This document shows, piece after piece, positions 21,397 to 31,470 of a stretch of 37,087 nucleotides of DNA. Position 1 is the stretch's first letter. Each line of letters begins with the position of its first letter. The position numbers were made by a program, and so were the translations under genes. Source of the stretch: Bacteroidota bacterium (GTDB lineage Bacteria > Bacteroidota > Bacteroidia > Chitinophagales > Chitinophagaceae); the NCBI GenBank assembly GCA_025352905.1, contig JANXRX010000194.1, positions 1 through 37,087 on the forward strand, given 5' to 3'. Under the pieces are notes generated by a model that worked only from the letters and a program-made list of their open reading frames with translations, made no database searches and was not told where the DNA came from.

Positions 21397-23799
21397 ATGG
21401 TAAAAGAGAAACATTTTTTCCGTTCAGAAGAGGATACAGACTTCATGCCCATCATCCCTATTAATGAGCATGAGAGCGAACAGGACAAGAACCTGGTCAT
21501 TCCCGGTATATTACCCATCCTTCCTTTGCGTAATACCGTACTTTTCCCGGGCGTGGTTCTGCCGATAACGGTTGGCCGTGACAAAAGTATCAAAGCGGTG
21601 AATGATGCATATAAGGTAGATAAACTGATCGGCGTACTGGCGCAGACGGATGCCAATATTGAAGAACCTGAGCCAAAAGACCTTTGCCGGATCGGTACGG
21701 TAGCCAAGATCGTTAAACTGATCAAGATGCCCGATGGCGGTACCACCATCATTATACAGGGCAAACGCAGGTTTGAATTACAGGAAATGCTGAGTGAGGA
21801 TCCTTATTTTAAAGCGTCCATTAACCTGTTTGATGATGATATCCTGCCTGTAACGGAAGATTTCCATGCCTATATCAGTACCATCAAGGACCTGGCAGGG
21901 CAGATCATACAGTTATCACCCAATCTTCCCACCGAAGCGTCTATCATCCTGAAAAATATTGAGAACCCTTCTTTTCTGATCAATTTCGTAAGCAGTAACC
22001 TGAACAGTGAGCTGCTCGAAAAACAGAACCTGCTGGAGATCCATGATATTCATGAAAGGGCCGAGCGCCTGATCTTTGTACTGCAGCGCGAACTGCAGTT
22101 TGCGGAGTTAAAGGACAAAGTAACCAATAAGACACGCACCGAAATAGACAAACAGCAACGCGATTACTTCCTGCAACAGCAGTTGAAAAGCATTAAGGAT
22201 GAATTGGGAGGGGATAGCAATGAGCGTGAGATCGCGGATATGAAGAAGAAAGCAGAGAGCAAGAAATGGCCCGAAGCTGCGCGAAACGCTTTTAAAACCG
22301 GGATCGCCAAGCTGGAAAGGATGCATCCCACTACGCCTGATTATTCGGTTGTGTACAACCACCTCGACCTGATGCTCGATCTTCCCTGGTTAGATATTAC
22401 GGCAGATAATTACGACCTGAAGAACGCAAAGAAAGTATTGGATATGGACCATTACGGAATGGGCAAGATCAAAACGCGGATCTTGGAATACCTCGCCGTG
22501 CTCAAACTGAAAGGGGATATGAAGAGCCCGATACTTTGTTTTCTCGGCCCTCCGGGTATTGGTAAAACCTCTCTTGGTCGTTCTATTGCACACGCGATAG
22601 GCCGTAAATATGTGCGTGTGAGCCTGGGCGGTTTGCATGATGAGAGCGAGATACGCGGTCACCGTAAAACCTATATCGGCGCCATGCCCGGCCGTATTGT
22701 TCAGAACATACGCAAATGCAAATCATCCAACCCGGTTATGATCCTGGATGAAATTGATAAGATCGGAAGCGATTTCAGGGGCGATCCTTCTTCTGCTTTA
22801 TTGGAGGTACTTGATCCTGAACAGAATCATACTTTTTACGATAATTACCTGGAGCTTGAGTACGACCTGAGCAAAGTCCTGTTCATTGCCACGGCCAATA
22901 ACCTGCAGAACATACAACCTGCGCTGCGCGACAGGCTGGAGATCATTGACCTCAGCGGTTATGCCATTGAAGAAAAAGTGGAGATCGCCAAACGCCACCT
23001 GCTGCCCAAACAAAAAGAAGCGCATGGGCTGGGTAAAGTAAATTTTAAGATCAATGATAAAGTGCTGGAGAAGATCATTGAGAACCATACCCGCGAAAGC
23101 GGGGTGCGGGAACTGGACAGGCAGCTGGCTTCCATCATGCGTTACCAGGCCAAGGAACTGGCTACCAAAAACAAGCTGAAATCGAACGTGACCATGCCCG
23201 ATGTGGAGAAGATCCTGGGTCAATCGAGATACAGTAACGAGATCTATAAAACCGCTAATATGCCCGGTGTTGCCGTTGGGCTTGCCTGGACCTATGTGGG
23301 AGGGGATATTTTATTTATCGAGACCATTCTTGCAGATGGAAAAGGCGAACTGAAACTCACAGGAAACCTTGGGAACGTAATGAAGGAAAGCGCCACTACG
23401 GCCTTGAGTTACCTGCAGGCGAATGCCCGTAAATTCGGGATCGATCCGGCTGATTTTGCCAAAAAGAATATACATATACATGTTCCCGAAGGCGCGGTGC
23501 CGAAAGACGGGCCGAGTGCGGGCGTTACCATGCTTACCTCCTTAACTTCCGCGTTTACCGCCAGGAAAGTAAAACCTTTTCTTGCCATGACGGGCGAGAT
23601 TACCCTGCGCGGGCAGGTATTGCCCGTTGGCGGAATCAAGGAAAAGATCCTCGCGGCCAAACGTGCGGGTCTTAAAGAGATCGTGCTTTGCTCACTGAAT
23701 GAAAAAGACGTGAACGAGATCGACAGGAGTTTTATCAAAGGCGTTCAGTTTCATTATGTGAAAACAATGCAGCAGGTGGTTGACCTGGCATTGGTGTAG
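21397..23799 (+). CDS. lon: ATP-dependent protease Lon
   Basis: 800-aa cytoplasmic AAA+ protease for damaged and regulatory proteins. The Lon N-domain starts near ILPILPLRNTVLFPGVVLPI (about residue 38). A coiled linker is followed by Walker A GPPGIGKT (384-391), Walker B MILDEIDK and the protease domain. The protease has the catalytic dyad S707 (PKDGPSAGV) and K750 (GGIKEKI). Length is typical of Bacteroidota. The start MVKEKHFF is kept because similar short charged N-terminal tails are usual; an internal Met at residue 17 is the alternative. Confidence 0.96.
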   Translation: MVKEKHFFRSEEDTDFMPIIPINEHESEQDKNLVIPGILPILPLRNTVLFPGVVLPITVGRDKSIKAVNDAYKVDKLIGVLAQTDANIEEPEPKDLCRIGTVAKIVKLIKMPDGGTTIIIQGKRRFELQEMLSEDPYFKASINLFDDDILPVTEDFHAYISTIKDLAGQIIQLSPNLPTEASIILKNIENPSFLINFVSSNLNSELLEKQNLLEIHDIHERAERLIFVLQRELQFAELKDKVTNKTRTEIDKQQRDYFLQQQLKSIKDELGGDSNEREIADMKKKAESKKWPEAARNAFKTGIAKLERMHPTTPDYSVVYNHLDLMLDLPWLDITADNYDLKNAKKVLDMDHYGMGKIKTRILEYLAVLKLKGDMKSPILCFLGPPGIGKTSLGRSIAHAIGRKYVRVSLGGLHDESEIRGHRKTYIGAMPGRIVQNIRKCKSSNPVMILDEIDKIGSDFRGDPSSALLEVLDPEQNHTFYDNYLELEYDLSKVLFIATANNLQNIQPALRDRLEIIDLSGYAIEEKVEIAKRHLLPKQKEAHGLGKVNFKINDKVLEKIIENHTRESGVRELDRQLASIMRYQAKELATKNKLKSNVTMPDVEKILGQSRYSNEIYKTANMPGVAVGLAWTYVGGDILFIETILADGKGELKLTGNLGNVMKESATTALSYLQANARKFGIDPADFAKKNIHIHVPEGAVPKDGPSAGVTMLTSLTSAFTARKVKPFLAMTGEITLRGQVLPVGGIKEKILAAKRAGLKEIVLCSLNEKDVNEIDRSFIKGVQFHYVKTMQQVVDLALV

Positions 23800-23821
23800 T
23801 GGATTTTTGCCATTAGATTTG
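23791..23821 (+). promoter_or_regulatory. Promoter of porQ inside lon end
   Basis: TTG (23791-23793), 20-base spacer, TAGATTTG (23814-23821), a full TAnnTTTG match. The -33 box is inside the last lon codons. The predicted start leaves a leader of only about 9 bases. Confidence 0.5.
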
Positions 23822-23836
23822 GTGAGAATTTGATCA

Positions 23837-24865
23837 ATGCGCCGATTTCTTTTTTTTACCTGTTTTTTACTGGTGAACCACTCATTTGGCCAAACCGTTG
23901 GCGGGAATGCGGTGTTCAATTTTTTATCGCAATCCAACTCAGCGCAGTTATCGGCCCTGGGCGGGGTAAATACCTCTTCCATCGGTAATGATGTGGGAAT
24001 GAGTTTCCATACCCCCTCTTTATTAAGAAATGAAATGCATGGCCAGGTCAGTGCGTCTTTCAATTCTTTTCTGGCAGGGATCAGGAACTACAGCCTTACT
24101 TCTGCCTACCATGCGGAGCCGCTTCAAACAAACTTTGCAGTTGGGGTTAATTATTTCGACTATGGCACCATCGCCCAAACAGATGCTTCCGGTAACCTGC
24201 TGGGTGTGTTCCGGCCCGTTGATTATGTGGTACAGGTAATGACCTCGCGGCAATACCATGAAAGGTTCTGGTACGGGCTCACTATGAAATACATTAATTC
24301 AAATTATGGCCCTTACCGTTCTTCCGGACTGGCGTTTGATGCAGGGATCACATATTATGATTCATCCAGCCGGTTACAGGTAAGTGTTGTGGTAAAAAAT
24401 ATGGGCACACAACTGAAAGCCTATAATGGCAGCGGTAGGGAAGAGTTACCATTCGATCTGCAGGCAGGCGTTACCAAGCGGTTAGCCCATGCACCGGTGC
24501 AGTTCTCCCTTACTGCGCAGCACCTCCAGCAGTTCAATATTTATTATAACGATACAGCTTTCCGTGCATCCGAAGGCGAAGGAGGGTTCAGTGGCAATAA
24601 TACTTTTCAGAAAATATTTTCTCACCTCGTTCTTTCCACGCAGGTATTTCTCAGCGATAAAATGGAACTGACAGCGGGCTATAATTTCCTGCGCCGGCAG
24701 GAACTGAACGCGTATAATATTACCAGCGGCCTGAACGGCTTTTCATTCGGGGCAGGTATATTCTTAAAAAAATTGCAGATCCGTTATGCAACCGGATTTT
24801 ACCAGAGCAATCTTTTTCATCAATTGTCTTTGAATCTGAATTGGAAGAAGGAAGATGGTCATTAG
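23837..24865 (+). CDS. porQ: Type IX secretion system protein PorQ
   Basis: 342 aa with signal peptide (FLFFTCFLLVNHSFGQ). The N-terminal block NAVFNFLSQSNSAQLSALGG followed by NDVGMSFHTPSLL is the PorQ pattern, and the rest is an outer-membrane beta-barrel ending LFHQLSLNLNW. PorQ is part of the outer-membrane attachment machinery (with PorU, PorV, PorZ) that links type IX cargo to the cell surface. The other three are not in the window. It follows lon by 37 bases but has a candidate promoter of its own. Confidence 0.8.
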   Translation: MRRFLFFTCFLLVNHSFGQTVGGNAVFNFLSQSNSAQLSALGGVNTSSIGNDVGMSFHTPSLLRNEMHGQVSASFNSFLAGIRNYSLTSAYHAEPLQTNFAVGVNYFDYGTIAQTDASGNLLGVFRPVDYVVQVMTSRQYHERFWYGLTMKYINSNYGPYRSSGLAFDAGITYYDSSSRLQVSVVVKNMGTQLKAYNGSGREELPFDLQAGVTKRLAHAPVQFSLTAQHLQQFNIYYNDTAFRASEGEGGFSGNNTFQKIFSHLVLSTQVFLSDKMELTAGYNFLRRQELNAYNITSGLNGFSFGAGIFLKKLQIRYATGFYQSNLFHQLSLNLNWKKEDGH

Positions 24866-24895
24866 TCATTGGTAATATCTTAATGCCCCAATGAC
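24858..24895. repeat. Palindromic repeat at convergent gap, type D
   Basis: GTCATTGG (24865-24872) pairs with CCAATGAC (24888-24895). The preceding word GGTCATTAG contains the porQ stop codon and repeats the GTCATT unit. It fills the porQ-lipoprotein gap and may act as a weak terminator for both strands. Confidence 0.55.
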
Positions 24896-24908
24896 CTCAG
24901 TCAGATCC

Positions 24909-25292
24909 TTACCGGACCGTGAAATTCACGTAGATAATGGTGGAATCTTTGCTGACTGTTCTTTTACCATCATCGAGGTCGGATATCGCAATGGTTACCC
25001 TGTCGGTGCCGCCACTTTGTAAAGAGCTGGTGTATAGGTACGAAGGACTGGTATTGCCTTCCTGCGGTTCGATTTCACTGATGGTAAAATGGGTGGCCTG
25101 TTCTATGATCGTCACTTTTTTGGTCGCATTCCAGACAGTGGAAAGATCGAGATGAAAAGCGGTTCCCTGACGGATAGTTGTATCAAGGATGATCTCTTTG
25201 ATCACCTCGCTCTGCGCAACCTCTTTCGTGCAGGATAGCAGGAAAAAAGTTGCTGACAGACAGAGCAGGGTACAAAGAATTGGTTTTTTCAT
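24909..25292 (-). CDS. Small lipoprotein of unknown function
   Basis: 127 aa. The start at 25292 (MKKPILCTLLCLSATFFLLSC) gives a clean lipoprotein signal with the lipobox LLSC; an upstream ATG at 25319 adds nine residues before it and is less likely. The mature part is beta-rich, with STVWNATKKVTIIEQATHF and DRVTIAISDLDDGKRT. I recognise no family; it may be a single Ig-like or lipocalin-like domain. It is downstream of the PBP1A gene on the same strand but separated from it by a terminator. Confidence 0.7.
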   Translation of the reverse strand: MKKPILCTLLCLSATFFLLSCTKEVAQSEVIKEIILDTTIRQGTAFHLDLSTVWNATKKVTIIEQATHFTISEIEPQEGNTSPSYLYTSSLQSGGTDRVTIAISDLDDGKRTVSKDSTIIYVNFTVR

Positions 25293-25372
25293 GGTATAGA
25301 TAATAAGAAACGGGAACACCGGTCATTATTACCCATAGATTCATCCCTAAGCCGATCCGTTGCCCCCAAAAC

Positions 25373-25405
25373 AAAAAAATCCCTAACCTCCATAGAGATT
25401 AGGGA
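25373..25405 (-). terminator. Terminator of the PBP1A transcript
   Basis: Minus strand: TCCCTAA-x-CTC type stem (25380-25390 with 25395-25405, one mismatch) with loop TATG, followed by TTTTTTT (25373-25379). Strong intrinsic terminator separating PBP1A from the downstream lipoprotein gene. Confidence 0.9.
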
Positions 25406-25433
25406 CAATCATTTACTCCTTATCACTTACCCC

Positions 25434-27881
25434 TCACCTCGTTCCCGGTTTTTTCGGCGGCATCACGGCCTTTTTTTCCGGGATATTGGCAGGAGGCTTT
25501 TCGGGCGTTTTCTTTGGATCCTTTTTATCGCCTGTTTTTGGCGCTGTGGTGTTTTTGGGCTCATCTATTTTTACGTCAGATTCAGCGCCTATACCCAGGT
25601 CCTCCAGTTTGATGCCTTTGGGCACATCATATTCTTTAGAAGTGCCGGTAGTGCCGTCTTCGCTTTCACCGGAAGGTATGGTATTGCTGCCGTCGATATT
25701 GCGGATATCGATATCCTCTTTCATCAGTTCGGGTTTTGCGAAAGTGAGTTTGGTATCGATACCACTGTTGGGATCGGCAGCGGCCTTTTTCATAAAATAC
25801 GCCCATATCGGCATGGCTGCGCGCCCGCCTTCCCCGTTCTTGCTTTCCGTTTTAAAACGGATAAAGCGATCGTCGGCACCTACCCAGGTTCCGGCCAGCA
25901 ACTGTGGTGTATACCCCATGAACCATCCATCGCTGTTATCATTGGTTGTACCGGTTTTACCCGCGATCTCAAGACCGTTCGGCATATCGTAATTCCAGAT
26001 ACCCGCACCTGTTCCAAAAAGCATCACCCCCTGCATCATCCTGATCAGGGAATAAGCTGTCTGGTCGCTGATCACTTCTTTCCGGTGCGGTGCAAAAGTG
26101 GCCAGCACATTACCGTTCCTGTCTTCGATACGGGTGATATACATCGGCTTGGCGTTGTAGCCCCTGCCCGGGAACATACTGTATCCCTGCATCATTTCAT
26201 ATAAGGAAAGTTCAACAGCGCCGATACCGATAGCAGGGTAGGCCGGGATCTTAGAAGTGAAATCGCATTTGCGTAAAAAATCTATCAACCGCTTTGCCCC
26301 GTTATTGCCACCGTTGTCTAATTGTTTCAACACATAAGCCGTTGCACAGTTCCTTGATTTTGCCAGTGCCAGCGCCATTGGCATCGCGGCACCTGTGCAG
26401 GTTTTGGTAGTAGCCGGTACCATCCCGTATTCTCCAAAACTCTGCTGGTTATCATACACCGTGGTATTGGGTGTGAAACCCGCTTCTTCAATAGCCAGGC
26501 TGTACAAAAGCGGCTTCATGGTAGAACCTACCTGGCGTTTGGTATTGATATTGGCATGATCGTATTTGTAGGTCTTAAAATCGATCCCGCCTACCCAGGC
26601 TTTTATCTGCCCGTCGAGCGGGTTCATTACCATAAACCCGGCCTGTAACATCTGCCGGTGGTATTTGATGGAATCATAAGGCGTCATGGTCGTGTCTTTG
26701 CCCCTTGTACTGTTCCAGGCAAATATGTGCATGTTGATCTTCTGGTAAAAGGTCTTCCTGATATCCTCTTCTTCCAACCCTTCTTTTTTCAGGTTGCGCC
26801 AGCGGTCGCTTTGTTTCATGGCCGTTTCCAGAACATTTTCATATCCTTTCCATACCGTTCCATTCTTAATGTTATCCTGTGCATTAAGCAGTTTTTGCAT
26901 ATTGGCCATATGCCAGGCCACGGCCTCCTCGGCATAGGTCTGTAATCTCGGGTTGATGGTCGTGTATATTTTCAGGCCATCACGGTACAGGTCATAATTA
27001 TCGCCGTTATTCTTCTTGTGTTCCTTGCACCATTTTTTCAGATCCTCTCCCAATATCATCCTGAAATAGGGGCCGAGACCGTTGTTCTCATCCAGTTTTC
27101 TATAATTCAGTTCAATGGGTTTCTTTTTTAAGATATCGGCTTCGGCCTGCGGAATAAAATCCTTACTCGCCATCCGGTTCAGTACCAGGTTCCTTCTTTC
27201 GAGTGCGCGGCGCGGATTTGACCGCGGGTTATAAATACCCGGGCCATTGATCATCCCGATCAATACCGCCGCTTCTTCTACATTAATACGGTCCGGTTCT
27301 TTCTGAAAAAATGTTCTGGATGCATTGCGGATCCCAAAAACATTATCTCCAAACGCAACCGTATTTAAATAAAGTGTCAGGATCTCTTCCTTGGTAAAAT
27401 TCCTTTCCAGTTTAATGGCAATGATCACTTCTTTTAATTTCTGAATACTCCTGAGCAGGAAATTCTTGGTGCTCCAGTTTTCCGTAAACAAATTCTTGGC
27501 CGTTTGCATGGTAATGGTACTGGCGCCGCCCTCGCTACCAAGAAACACAAAAGCCCGGCCGAGCGAGTAGCCATCGATCCCACTGTGATCATAAAACCGT
27601 TTATCTTCCGTTGCCACCAGTGCATTGATAGCGTGTTTGCTGATATCCTTATAGTCTACATTGATACGGTCCTCAACGTAATATTTGCCCATTGGCGTAC
27701 CATCATCTGCAAATACCTGGCTGGCCAGTGATGCGGTCGGGTTCTCTATATCTTCCAGATCGGGCATGGAACCCAGCCAACCCAGGTTAATGATCAGTAT
27801 CAGCAATACAATGAACGCGAAGCCGCCAAAGAATATGCGCCAGAATATTTTTACTGATTTTGACATATTGGTAGAATTCAT
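25434..27881 (-). CDS. Bifunctional penicillin-binding protein 1A type
   Basis: 815-aa class A PBP: N-terminal helix (FGGFAFIVLLILIINLGW), GT51 glycosyltransferase domain with EDKRFYDHSGID and GGASTITMQTAKNLF, then a transpeptidase domain with STMK (active-site Ser in GSTMKPLLYSL), SRN (SxN) and KTGTT. A P/K-rich C-terminal tail ends PPKKPGTR. It polymerises and cross-links peptidoglycan in the periplasm. Start 27881 (MNSTNMSKS) is chosen; 27866 (MSKSVKIFWR) is an equally good alternative, while 27926 seems too long. It lies 62 bases downstream of the TPR gene and may be co-transcribed with it. Confidence 0.94.
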   Translation of the reverse strand: MNSTNMSKSVKIFWRIFFGGFAFIVLLILIINLGWLGSMPDLEDIENPTASLASQVFADDGTPMGKYYVEDRINVDYKDISKHAINALVATEDKRFYDHSGIDGYSLGRAFVFLGSEGGASTITMQTAKNLFTENWSTKNFLLRSIQKLKEVIIAIKLERNFTKEEILTLYLNTVAFGDNVFGIRNASRTFFQKEPDRINVEEAAVLIGMINGPGIYNPRSNPRRALERRNLVLNRMASKDFIPQAEADILKKKPIELNYRKLDENNGLGPYFRMILGEDLKKWCKEHKKNNGDNYDLYRDGLKIYTTINPRLQTYAEEAVAWHMANMQKLLNAQDNIKNGTVWKGYENVLETAMKQSDRWRNLKKEGLEEEDIRKTFYQKINMHIFAWNSTRGKDTTMTPYDSIKYHRQMLQAGFMVMNPLDGQIKAWVGGIDFKTYKYDHANINTKRQVGSTMKPLLYSLAIEEAGFTPNTTVYDNQQSFGEYGMVPATTKTCTGAAMPMALALAKSRNCATAYVLKQLDNGGNNGAKRLIDFLRKCDFTSKIPAYPAIGIGAVELSLYEMMQGYSMFPGRGYNAKPMYITRIEDRNGNVLATFAPHRKEVISDQTAYSLIRMMQGVMLFGTGAGIWNYDMPNGLEIAGKTGTTNDNSDGWFMGYTPQLLAGTWVGADDRFIRFKTESKNGEGGRAAMPIWAYFMKKAAADPNSGIDTKLTFAKPELMKEDIDIRNIDGSNTIPSGESEDGTTGTSKEYDVPKGIKLEDLGIGAESDVKIDEPKNTTAPKTGDKKDPKKTPEKPPANIPEKKAVMPPKKPGTR

Positions 27882-27943
27882 TTGATTAATGTATGTTGAA
27901 TAAACCGCACACCAAATATCCGCCATTTTCTTCTTGCATCTCC

Positions 27944-30900
27944 TTAAAATCTATCCGGGAACACTTCATGAATAAAGGTACGGTACCCCGCCAGATCGTT
28001 GGTGCCCAGTAACAAACGCATGTTGGGCGTGCTGATCAGGCTGAAACTGTATTTATCGGCTGTTAACCACGGAATGATCCTCGAAGCGGTTAACGGCTTT
28101 GTTTTATCAATATACCCCATCGCTTCCCCTGCGTTTACAAACGGGCCAAAGAGCAGGAACTGCGCCTGGTCATTGATCTTTTGTGTAGACATATTGATCT
28201 TCAGATCGGGATACCGCTCCTGGTTAAAACGGTTAAAAGCATTCCGCGCCTCACTGATAAAGATCGGGTCCACTTTATCCAGTATTACAATAACATATTG
28301 TGTATCGGCAGCATTAAAGGAATAACCGTTTTTTGTGATCACTTCTTTTTTCGTTCCGTTATCCAGTGTCAATGCTTTCAACGGGGTTCTCAGTGCCAGC
28401 CCCGAATCTCTTTTGGGAACACCCAGCGGGTCAATGGCAATGGTACTGGTATTACTCAGGTTTACCAACTCTCTTCTGCCGGGCGCGAGTTGGGCAGGTG
28501 GTTTAAAAGGACTGAACTTCCGTACACGGAGCCCGGTCATAGGATTGGTACTGTCAAGATCCACACCCCGTGTAATATCATCATCTTTCCTGTTCACATT
28601 GAGGTTGGTGAGGTAGGCCTCAATTTCTTTCCTTCTTTTTAAAACATCAACCATCGTTGCTGCCCGCTCTGCCAAAGGTGTTTTGGGGAAAAGAGCAACA
28701 ATATTCTGCAGGCGGTTGATGGCTACGGTATCCTGGTTCTGTTTGATGTAATAAATGGATTCTATGTACAGCAACTGAGGCGTCCAATAGGTCTTTCCGA
28801 ATTGTTTATCGGCCTGCATCTTTGCTTCCTTTGCTTCTGCAAACCGCCCTTCTATAAACATCTGGTAAATGTTGGCATACTGTTTTTCTGCCGGGTCGTT
28901 TTTCTTTGTGATACTTCCCTGCTTCAGTTGATTCGCATATTTACCTCCTGCAAACGATTTGCTGAGTATGGCCGCAACGGACTCCGATTTAAAGGGCTCA
29001 TTATTTTTGCGGTAGCAATAAGCCAGATTAAAAAGTACCTGCTCCACTTCCGCGCTTTCAGGGAACCGTTTCAGTATTTCCTCGTATACCTCTATAGCCG
29101 ATGGATAATCTTCGAGCCGGTTTTGGAATGTAAGCGCATTGGTTAACAGCGATTTGATAATGACCTTATTGGAACTGTCGCGCTGGAGGGCGCTCAAAGG
29201 GATATTCTTATACAACGCATCAAAGTTGAGGTCATTATCAGGTGAGGGAGCCAGACCGGTTTTTTGGTCCTTTGTTACCACTGAGGCAAGGTTCAGTGAC
29301 CTGTCAACAATGGCCTGCCTGCGCCAGTTATCAACATTGGGCCGGTTACCCCATCGTGTTTTGAAATCACCAAACCCCTTGGCGCGCAGGTTGGCGTTTA
29401 GAAAATAAAAATCAGATCCGCTGCCCGAGCCGGCAAACAGGCTGGCATTATTGGAAGATGACAGGATGCCATACATAGGGTCATTTGCCGCAAGATCTTT
29501 CAGCCCCTTTTCTCTCCGTAATTGTTTCAATAACTTCTTTACCGTATTATTTCTTTCTTCGGGGGTCATAGCGGCCAGTTTCTGCAGGCTATCCTGCGTA
29601 GCAACCATTACCTGGTTCTCACTGATCACCTGTAAAGCCGGTTTACGCTCCTTTACCCTTGACTGGTCAATTGCTTTAAGCAATGGCACCTGTATGCTGT
29701 CGTAATACGCATAGGAGAGCCCATACGATTTTCTTGTATAATTCAGGTCGCCCAGCAATAAAAAACTCTGCTGGCGCTGCAGGGAGTTATTGGTATTGTA
29801 CTGGATGCTTTTGAGCAGGAGCGCCTGTGCCGCCGCATAATTTTTTCTTTGCAGTTCCAGTTTTGCGGCTGCAAAATAAATAATGTCGCGGGTGCTTTCA
29901 TATTTATCGCGCTTCGCCATTTTAAGCAGTTCGTCTAAATTTTTTTGCAGGGCATCTTCAAGGTTGGCGTTCGACAGGTTCACGATATTCAGCCTTGCAT
30001 AGATTTCCATCAACGGGTCGTCTGTGTGGCGGATCGCTCGCTCAAACATGTCAGTAGCGTCTGATTCCTTATGCGCCAGTTGAAATAACTGGCCAGCGAG
30101 GTATTCCCAGCGGGGAGATTCTTTTTTATCATCAGGCTTTACCAGCATTTTGGTTAACTGGATCGCGGCTGCTTCCCATGACTGCTGTTTGTACAAGACA
30201 TAGGCGGTCATCTCATGCAGGTAATTCTGTAGCCGCGGTGGAAAATTGGGATCGTTGCGCAGTATTTCCAGCAGGCTCGATGCCTCAACATATTTTTCCT
30301 GCTCTATATAATTTCTTGCCTGCAGGATAAAACTTTCATTCCGGCTGGGTGGGCTACTGACCAGCCGTTTCCACAAACTTTTCTTTTCTTTTGTGGCGAT
30401 GGTGAATACGCCATTGGTATTACTGGCATTGCTGCCGATAGGGATATCATAGCCGTCATCCTTTGGCGAGAATGCATAATTGATGTATTGAAAAACAATG
30501 GCAGCCGAATCAAAATTTTTCCGGAGTAGGTAAGCTTTCCCCATTAGCAGGTACAGTTTATCTACCCAATCGCTCCGCAGATCGTGTAAAAGGATACCGG
30601 CCGTGGTCTTGTAAATAACGGAATCGAGGTGGTCCTTCGCCGTAACATCCAGGCTGTATTTATAAAACGTGAGCAACTGTGTATAATCATCAGGCGATGC
30701 GGCTTTAGCCCTTTCGATGATCTCGCTCAGTTTATTATTGGCATTAAAATAATAATTGAAACGGCTAACGGTATTGTTATACAAACGCCGGGGGGCATTA
30801 AATTTCTTTTCACCGGTTCTTTCAGAAGCCAGTGTGCGGGATTCATATTTCTGGGGCTTCTGTATCTCTACGGATGTATTGGGTTGCGCGCACAGCGAGG

Positions 30901-30988
30901 CGCCGGTGAACAAACAGAATAAAGTGAAACAGCCCGTGATCAATTTTCTGAAAAAGCGGCTGTATGTTTGTATTTGGATCAGGTACAT
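27944..30988 (-). CDS. TPR-repeat protein, PorW/SprE-like (type IX secretion)
   Basis: 1014-aa exported protein. Signal peptide ITGCFTLFCLFTGASLCAQ; not a clear lipobox, unlike classical SprE. It is filled with TPR-like helical pairs, e.g. DKLYLLMGKAYLLRKNFDSA, NYIEQEKYVEASSLLEIL, VEQVLFNLAYCYRKNNEPF. The N-terminal block LYNNTVSRFNYYFNANNKLSE and DSVIYKTTAGILLHDLRSDW resembles the SprE/PorW family needed for type IX secretion and gliding. The C-terminal 120 residues (YVIVILDKVDP; EARNAFNRFNQERYPDL) look like a separate alpha/beta module. The assignment is from pattern memory, so the family name is provisional. Confidence 0.62.
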   Translation of the reverse strand: MYLIQIQTYSRFFRKLITGCFTLFCLFTGASLCAQPNTSVEIQKPQKYESRTLASERTGEKKFNAPRRLYNNTVSRFNYYFNANNKLSEIIERAKAASPDDYTQLLTFYKYSLDVTAKDHLDSVIYKTTAGILLHDLRSDWVDKLYLLMGKAYLLRKNFDSAAIVFQYINYAFSPKDDGYDIPIGSNASNTNGVFTIATKEKKSLWKRLVSSPPSRNESFILQARNYIEQEKYVEASSLLEILRNDPNFPPRLQNYLHEMTAYVLYKQQSWEAAAIQLTKMLVKPDDKKESPRWEYLAGQLFQLAHKESDATDMFERAIRHTDDPLMEIYARLNIVNLSNANLEDALQKNLDELLKMAKRDKYESTRDIIYFAAAKLELQRKNYAAAQALLLKSIQYNTNNSLQRQQSFLLLGDLNYTRKSYGLSYAYYDSIQVPLLKAIDQSRVKERKPALQVISENQVMVATQDSLQKLAAMTPEERNNTVKKLLKQLRREKGLKDLAANDPMYGILSSSNNASLFAGSGSGSDFYFLNANLRAKGFGDFKTRWGNRPNVDNWRRQAIVDRSLNLASVVTKDQKTGLAPSPDNDLNFDALYKNIPLSALQRDSSNKVIIKSLLTNALTFQNRLEDYPSAIEVYEEILKRFPESAEVEQVLFNLAYCYRKNNEPFKSESVAAILSKSFAGGKYANQLKQGSITKKNDPAEKQYANIYQMFIEGRFAEAKEAKMQADKQFGKTYWTPQLLYIESIYYIKQNQDTVAINRLQNIVALFPKTPLAERAATMVDVLKRRKEIEAYLTNLNVNRKDDDITRGVDLDSTNPMTGLRVRKFSPFKPPAQLAPGRRELVNLSNTSTIAIDPLGVPKRDSGLALRTPLKALTLDNGTKKEVITKNGYSFNAADTQYVIVILDKVDPIFISEARNAFNRFNQERYPDLKINMSTQKINDQAQFLLFGPFVNAGEAMGYIDKTKPLTASRIIPWLTADKYSFSLISTPNMRLLLGTNDLAGYRTFIHEVFPDRF

Positions 30989-31073
30989 AAAATGTGTTTA
31001 AAATTACATTTATTTCTTAATCGGGGATACCGGAAAAGCAGATTGATCCCTACCTTTAGCCCGATTTAACAAA

Positions 31074-31469
31074 ATGGCCAATAAAGAAATTAATAATACC
31101 CTCAGCCGCCTGAGAAACAGCTACCGCCTGGTGGTGATGAACGACGACACGTATGAAGAAGTGGTCACCTTCCGTTTATCACGCCTGAGTGTGTATATCG
31201 GCCTCAGTACCGTATTTGTTCTGCTGGTAGGCCTCACCATTGCTCTGATCTCTTTTTCCCCCTTAAAATATTATATCCCTGGTTATGGAACACGCGAAAG
31301 CAGGTCGGCATTACAGGTATTAAAGATCCGTACAGATTCATTGGAACAGGCATTGAGATATAAGGACCAATACCTCGATGGGGTTAAAAAAGTACTGTCA
31401 GGCAATTCACCTATGCGTTTGGATACTATTCCGGCGGTTGTTCCGAAGACAGAAGCATCAAGCGATTAA
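31074..31469 (+). CDS. Conserved-looking single-pass membrane protein (131 aa)
   Basis: A basic cytoplasmic N-terminus (about 1-38: NNTLSRLRNSYRLVVMNDDTYEE), one transmembrane helix (about 42-63, IGLSTVFVLLVGLTIALISF), then SPLKYYIPGYGTRE and a coiled-coil-like segment (KIRTDSLEQALRYKDQYLDGVKK). It looks like the N-terminal half of Bacteroidota M23-peptidase-associated membrane proteins but has no peptidase domain. Function unknown. It is divergent from the TPR gene and begins a compact three-gene cluster, one base from the next gene. Confidence 0.72.
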   Translation: MANKEINNTLSRLRNSYRLVVMNDDTYEEVVTFRLSRLSVYIGLSTVFVLLVGLTIALISFSPLKYYIPGYGTRESRSALQVLKIRTDSLEQALRYKDQYLDGVKKVLSGNSPMRLDTIPAVVPKTEASSD

Positions 31470-31470
31470 T

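Noticed and set aside
25486..25992. 168-codon plus-strand ORF rich in G, S, P
   Set aside because: Antisense to the P/K-rich tail of PBP1A; low-complexity shadow.
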